19,266 bases of DNA from assembly GCA_002691725.1 (NCBI GenBank), contig NZIT01000023.1:1-19266 (forward strand). The letters are read 5' to 3'. Positions 16,766 through 19,266 of the stretch are shown one piece after another; position 1 is the stretch's first letter, and every line of letters begins with the position of its first letter. Made by a program: the position numbers and the translations under genes. A model generated the notes under the pieces. That model ran no database searches. It saw only the letters and a list, made by a program, of their open reading frames with translations, and was not told the origin of the DNA. The stretch is from SAR116 cluster bacterium. GTDB taxonomy: Bacteria; Pseudomonadota; Alphaproteobacteria; Puniceispirillales; UBA1172.

Positions 16766-17584
16766 TTAGCAGGTTTCCGCATCAAGCGGCTTAAAGCTTT
16801 CCATCATTGCCCGCATACTAAAATCCCCATAATCAACGATATATGAGCGAATAATTCCATTCGACTGTATCAAAAACTCAATTTCATATTCAGGTTCAGC
16901 ATCATTGGCATCAGGTTCAAAATAAGCAACGCGCAATGGCCATAAGCTTTCCTCAGCGAGCGCGCCCATATCAATCGTTGGGGCAATGGTTCGCGCATTG
17001 CCGATCAGCGTGCTAGTGAAATATTGCGCGTCATCCGTCTCACCGCCAATGAACAGATGACTCTGATGGACACGATTTCCAGCCTCTGCCTGCTGGATTA
17101 ACATCACCAGATGTTTCAGCGGAAACACGGTATCCGATGGCAACTCTAGCGTTCCATCAGCATCACCAAAAAACTTGGCTTCCCCATATCCAGCAAATAA
17201 ATTGGCAAAACCTTCATAGGATTTTTTGCCATCAAAGCTTGATTCTTCCTTGATATTGAAAGAAAAGCTATCGCCTTGATGCGATTCCCAAATGTCATAA
17301 ATAGAAACAAACTCTGACGTTTGACCTTCGGATAAAAGAAATGTAATGGCGTATTTTTCGGTCGAATGCCATCCATCACAGTCGCGCAATAATGAATAAA
17401 ACGTTTTGCCGTTAACGCTCTCAACCGCAGAACTGGCGGTATTTGCCCATAGGTCTATATTATAGATTGCTTCATGTGACACAATGTCTTCGTATTCATC
17501 TGCCGATAAAGAAACAGAAAAAGAAGCCGATAAAGGCGCTGATAAAAAGCACACACAGTATAAAATAATTCGCCAATTCAACAT
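16766..17584 (-). CDS. eipB: DUF1849 (EipB-type) periplasmic envelope protein
   Basis: A 272-residue protein with an N-terminal signal peptide (hydrophobic core about 4-16, cleavage probably after SAPLSA, near 20). The rest is soluble and beta-rich. The segment LRDCDGW (67-72) and a Cys as the very last residue (272) match the DUF1849 family. Its characterised member, Brucella EipB, is a periplasmic beta-spiral protein needed for envelope integrity, with a conserved disulfide between an N-terminal-half Cys and a C-terminal Cys; here Cys69 and Cys272 would pair. Other family-like stretches are SSFDGKKSYEG and PSDTVFPLKHLVMLI. The ATG has a good AAAGGA six bases upstream. It is divergent from rnd across a 146-nt gap holding a 22-bp repeat, and convergent with dinB with no bases between stops. 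Confidence 0.85.
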   Translation of the reverse strand: MLNWRIILYCVCFLSAPLSASFSVSLSADEYEDIVSHEAIYNIDLWANTASSAVESVNGKTFYSLLRDCDGWHSTEKYAITFLLSEGQTSEFVSIYDIWESHQGDSFSFNIKEESSFDGKKSYEGFANLFAGYGEAKFFGDADGTLELPSDTVFPLKHLVMLIQQAEAGNRVHQSHLFIGGETDDAQYFTSTLIGNARTIAPTIDMGALAEESLWPLRVAYFEPDANDAEPEYEIEFLIQSNGIIRSYIVDYGDFSMRAMMESFKPLDAETC

Positions 17585-17604
17585 TTTAATCCTTTATATA
17601 CCAT

Positions 17605-17671
17605 CTCCGGGACGGTTTAAATATTAACCCCGGAGGATTTAAAAATTAACCCCGGAGGATTTAAAATTAAC
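17605..17671. repeat. 22-bp tandem repeat with hairpin potential between eipB and rnd
   Basis: The unit ATTAACCCCGGAGGATTT starts at 17623 and again at 17645 (period 22), with a partial third copy from 17666. A degenerate copy (CTCCGGGACGGTTTAAAT) precedes them at 17605-17622. CTCCGG (17605-17610) can pair with CCGGAG (17630-17635), and GGTT (17614-17617) with AACC (17626-17629), giving a bulged hairpin. The array sits in the shared upstream region of two divergent genes, 21 nt before the eipB ATG and 60 nt before the rnd ATG. It repeats TTAAC three times, but no full TTAA-N7-TTAA is formed. Confidence 0.75.
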
Positions 17672-17730
17672 ATAAACCAATCTTGTGATCTGACTATCTT
17701 TAATCAGAAAGCTCATTTATAAAGCAGGAC

Positions 17731-18885
17731 ATGAGTAATAAACCATCACTTATTTCAGATAACAAGACCCTTGCGGATATTTGTCGCCGATTTGCCGATT
17801 ATTCGCATATCGCTATCGATACTGAGTTTCTGCGTGAGACCACCTATTATCCAAAATTATGCCTGATCCAGATGGCATCAGCAGATGAGGCTGTTGCCAT
17901 AGACCCACTGGCTGAGCATCTTGATTTAGCGCCGCTATTTACGCTTTTTACTAACCCCAATGTGGTGAAAGTCTTTCATGCTGGAAAGCAAGATTTTGAA
18001 ATCTTTTTTCAGCTTATGAACACTTTGCCAACGCCCATTTATGACACGCAAATTGCCGCCATGGTATGCGGGCTAGGTGATCAGGTTGGCTATGATCGGC
18101 TGATCCAGTCTTTTCTCAATATACAGATTGATAAATCGTCCCAATTTACCGATTGGTCGCAACGGCCATTATCGCCTAAGCAATATCATTATGCGCTAGA
18201 TGATGTCATCCATTTAGAGCGAGCTTATTCGCTTATCACCGAAAACATTGCCAATGCCGGGCGCGAAATGTGGCTGACCGAAGAAATGCAACAAATTGCA
18301 AAGCCAGACCAATATCAGGTTGATCTTTATCAGATTTGGACGCGCATAAAGCATCGCATCAATAAACCGCAAGGGTTGAACCGGCTAAAGCATTTAGGGC
18401 ATTGGCGTGAACAGACAGCACAGCGCCGAAATCAGCCAAGACAACGGATTGCCAAAGATGACATGCTAGTCAGTGTTGCACAGCAAAACCCTGGCTCAAT
18501 CGAGGACCTCAGCCGGGTTCGCGGCGTAAATGGGCATATTGTTAAGCAATATGGGCGTGATATTATAGCCGCCATAAATACCGCTAATACCGAAGATAAG
18601 CAGTTATGGCCAACACCGCCGCAACGGCCAGCCAAACCCGCCCCACAAGCCACCGCAGATTTGCTGAAAGTTCTATTAAAGCATTGCGCGGAGGAGATTG
18701 ATGTCGCTAGCCGTCTGATAGCAAATAATCAAGATATAGAAGACTTGGCGCGGGGAAAAACAAAAGATATTAAAGTCTTGAAAGGCTGGCGCTATGATGT
18801 CTTTGGGCAATGGGCTGAAAAGCTGCTAACTGGTCGAATAGCGCTATCCGCAGATGGCGCCAAGACGGTTATTATTCCCCGATAA
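17731..18885 (+). CDS. rnd: Ribonuclease D
   Basis: DEDDy-family 3'-to-5' exoribonuclease acting in tRNA and small RNA 3'-end maturation. The 384 residues have the exonuclease domain first (about 15-170), with Asp30 and Glu32 (IAIDTEFLRETTYYPKLCL), Asp88 (FHAGKQDFEIFF), and Tyr154 and Asp158 (YALDDV), in the same spacing as E. coli RNase D. Two helical HRDC-type regions follow (about 205-290, containing RVRGVNGHIVKQYG, and about 310-384). The length is normal. The ATG at 17731 has only AGGA one base upstream, which is poorly spaced; no better start is visible. It is divergent from eipB and convergent with ppx; rnd beside ppx is a common alphaproteobacterial arrangement. Confidence 0.95.
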   Translation: MSNKPSLISDNKTLADICRRFADYSHIAIDTEFLRETTYYPKLCLIQMASADEAVAIDPLAEHLDLAPLFTLFTNPNVVKVFHAGKQDFEIFFQLMNTLPTPIYDTQIAAMVCGLGDQVGYDRLIQSFLNIQIDKSSQFTDWSQRPLSPKQYHYALDDVIHLERAYSLITENIANAGREMWLTEEMQQIAKPDQYQVDLYQIWTRIKHRINKPQGLNRLKHLGHWREQTAQRRNQPRQRIAKDDMLVSVAQQNPGSIEDLSRVRGVNGHIVKQYGRDIIAAINTANTEDKQLWPTPPQRPAKPAPQATADLLKVLLKHCAEEIDVASRLIANNQDIEDLARGKTKDIKVLKGWRYDVFGQWAEKLLTGRIALSADGAKTVIIPR

Positions 18886-18924
18886 TCAGGCTTCAGTAAT
18901 CAGGCTTCGGTAATCAGGCTTAAC
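18883..18924. repeat. 14-bp tandem repeat (three units) between rnd and ppx
   Basis: TAATCAGGCTTCAG, TAATCAGGCTTCGG and TAATCAGGCTTAAC follow each other with exact 14-bp spacing. The first TAA is the rnd stop codon, and the third unit ends 3 nt before the ppx stop codon on the other strand, so the array fills nearly the whole convergent gap. No hairpin followed by a U-tract is formed. Confidence 0.85.
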
Positions 18925-18927
18925 GCA

Positions 18928-19266
18928 TTAAGATAAGGTCAATTTATAGGGCAGACTGCGGTTAGCATTAGCCACACGGCGCTTGACCAAATCACCACTG
19001 CCGATCAGATCATCATCTATATGCAGGGTGAAGCCTTTTTTCGTTTCTTCAATCTCAACATGCTCCAGCACCTTGGGGATACCGCCACTAAAGGTCATGA
19101 AAAGCCGCAACAATACACCAATGGATTTGGCATGTTTGCGATCTGCTTTTGGGATTAATGCCAGAAAATCTTTTCTCTTTGGCATATATCCTTCATATCT
19201 AGTATAAAGCACCGCCGCCATCCAGACCCGTTCAGCAAGACTAATCCCGACCACGGATAGACCAAG
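18928..19266 (-). CDS. ppx: Exopolyphosphatase (Ppx/GppA family), C-terminal part (cut by window edge)
   Basis: The minus-strand frame is open to the window edge, so only the last 112 residues are present; a GTG at 19252-19254 is merely an internal codon. The visible sequence, VVGISLAERVWMAAVLYTRYEG, then KHAKSIGVLLRLFMTFSGG, LEHVEIEETKKGFTLHI and a final NRSLPYKLTLS, resembles the C-terminal helical domain of alphaproteobacterial exopolyphosphatases (SxxERxxLAxAxxxRYGG, then GLxLRLxxxLSGG). The ASKHA phosphatase core would lie outside the window. Ppx hydrolyses inorganic polyphosphate, or pppGpp in GppA relatives. Position beside rnd supports ppx. The family assignment is fairly sure; which subtype is not. 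Confidence 0.75.
   Translation of the reverse strand, partial: LGLSVVGISLAERVWMAAVLYTRYEGYMPKRKDFLALIPKADRKHAKSIGVLLRLFMTFSGGIPKVLEHVEIEETKKGFTLHIDDDLIGSGDLVKRRVANANRSLPYKLTLS

Noticed and set aside
17615..17671. Full CtrA box in the eipB-rnd gap
   Set aside because: The TTAA elements are spaced 2, 3 or 11 bases apart, never seven, so only half-sites are present.
17683..17710. Inverted repeat TCTGA...TCAGA upstream of rnd as an operator
   Set aside because: Only a 5-bp arm with a 10-nt loop; expected by chance in AT-rich intergenic DNA.

Overview
The window looks like an ordinary chromosomal housekeeping stretch of an alphaproteobacterium of moderate GC content. Three things point there. 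The gene set and order are gatCAB / ruvX-pyrB-pyrC'-plsY-dprA-topA-rnr-rpmG. There is a DUF1849 (EipB-type) periplasmic protein, a family known from Alphaproteobacteria. The DNA polymerase IV carries an N-terminal CxxC...CxxC extension. A Rhodospirillales- or SAR116-like marine lineage would fit, but the sequence alone does not prove it.

Left edge (1-1317): the C-terminal part of an animal-type haem peroxidase runs off the window and is AT-richer than its neighbours. Behind it, on the minus strand, lie the remains of a GNAT acetyltransferase: its acetyl-CoA loop and its C-terminal half are both readable, but an in-frame TAG separates them and the 5' end is missing at the gatB border.

Minus-strand block (1318-4606): gatC-gatA-gatB encode the three subunits of the Asp-tRNA(Asn)/Glu-tRNA(Gln) amidotransferase, joined by 4-nt ATGA overlaps. 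A short divergent region separates them from a plus-strand pyrimidine/lipid operon (4667-8112): ruvX, pyrB, a pyrC-like gene lacking the metal-binding HxH motif (non-catalytic PyrC' type), and plsY. These are tightly packed (16-nt gap, 4-nt overlap, 1-nt overlap).

DNA and RNA processing block (8191-14325): dprA (natural transformation), topA (topoisomerase I) and rnr (RNase R). dprA has a TTAA-N7-TTAA palindrome placed like a CtrA box just upstream of a -10 element. A strong sigma70-type promoter overlapping the rnr stop codon then serves rpmG (ribosomal protein L33, 55 aa), a ROK-family sugar kinase and dinB.

Right end (16766-19266): eipB (minus), rnd (RNase D, plus) and the C-terminal part of ppx (minus, cut by the edge). 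Two intergenic tandem repeats occur here, a 22-bp unit between eipB and rnd and a 14-bp unit between rnd and ppx.

I found no mobile element, CRISPR array, tRNA or rRNA, and no convincing rho-independent terminator. I see no clear new multi-gene system. The observations most worth a second look are the CtrA-like dprA promoter, the broken GNAT gene, the repeats and the pseudo-dihydroorotase.
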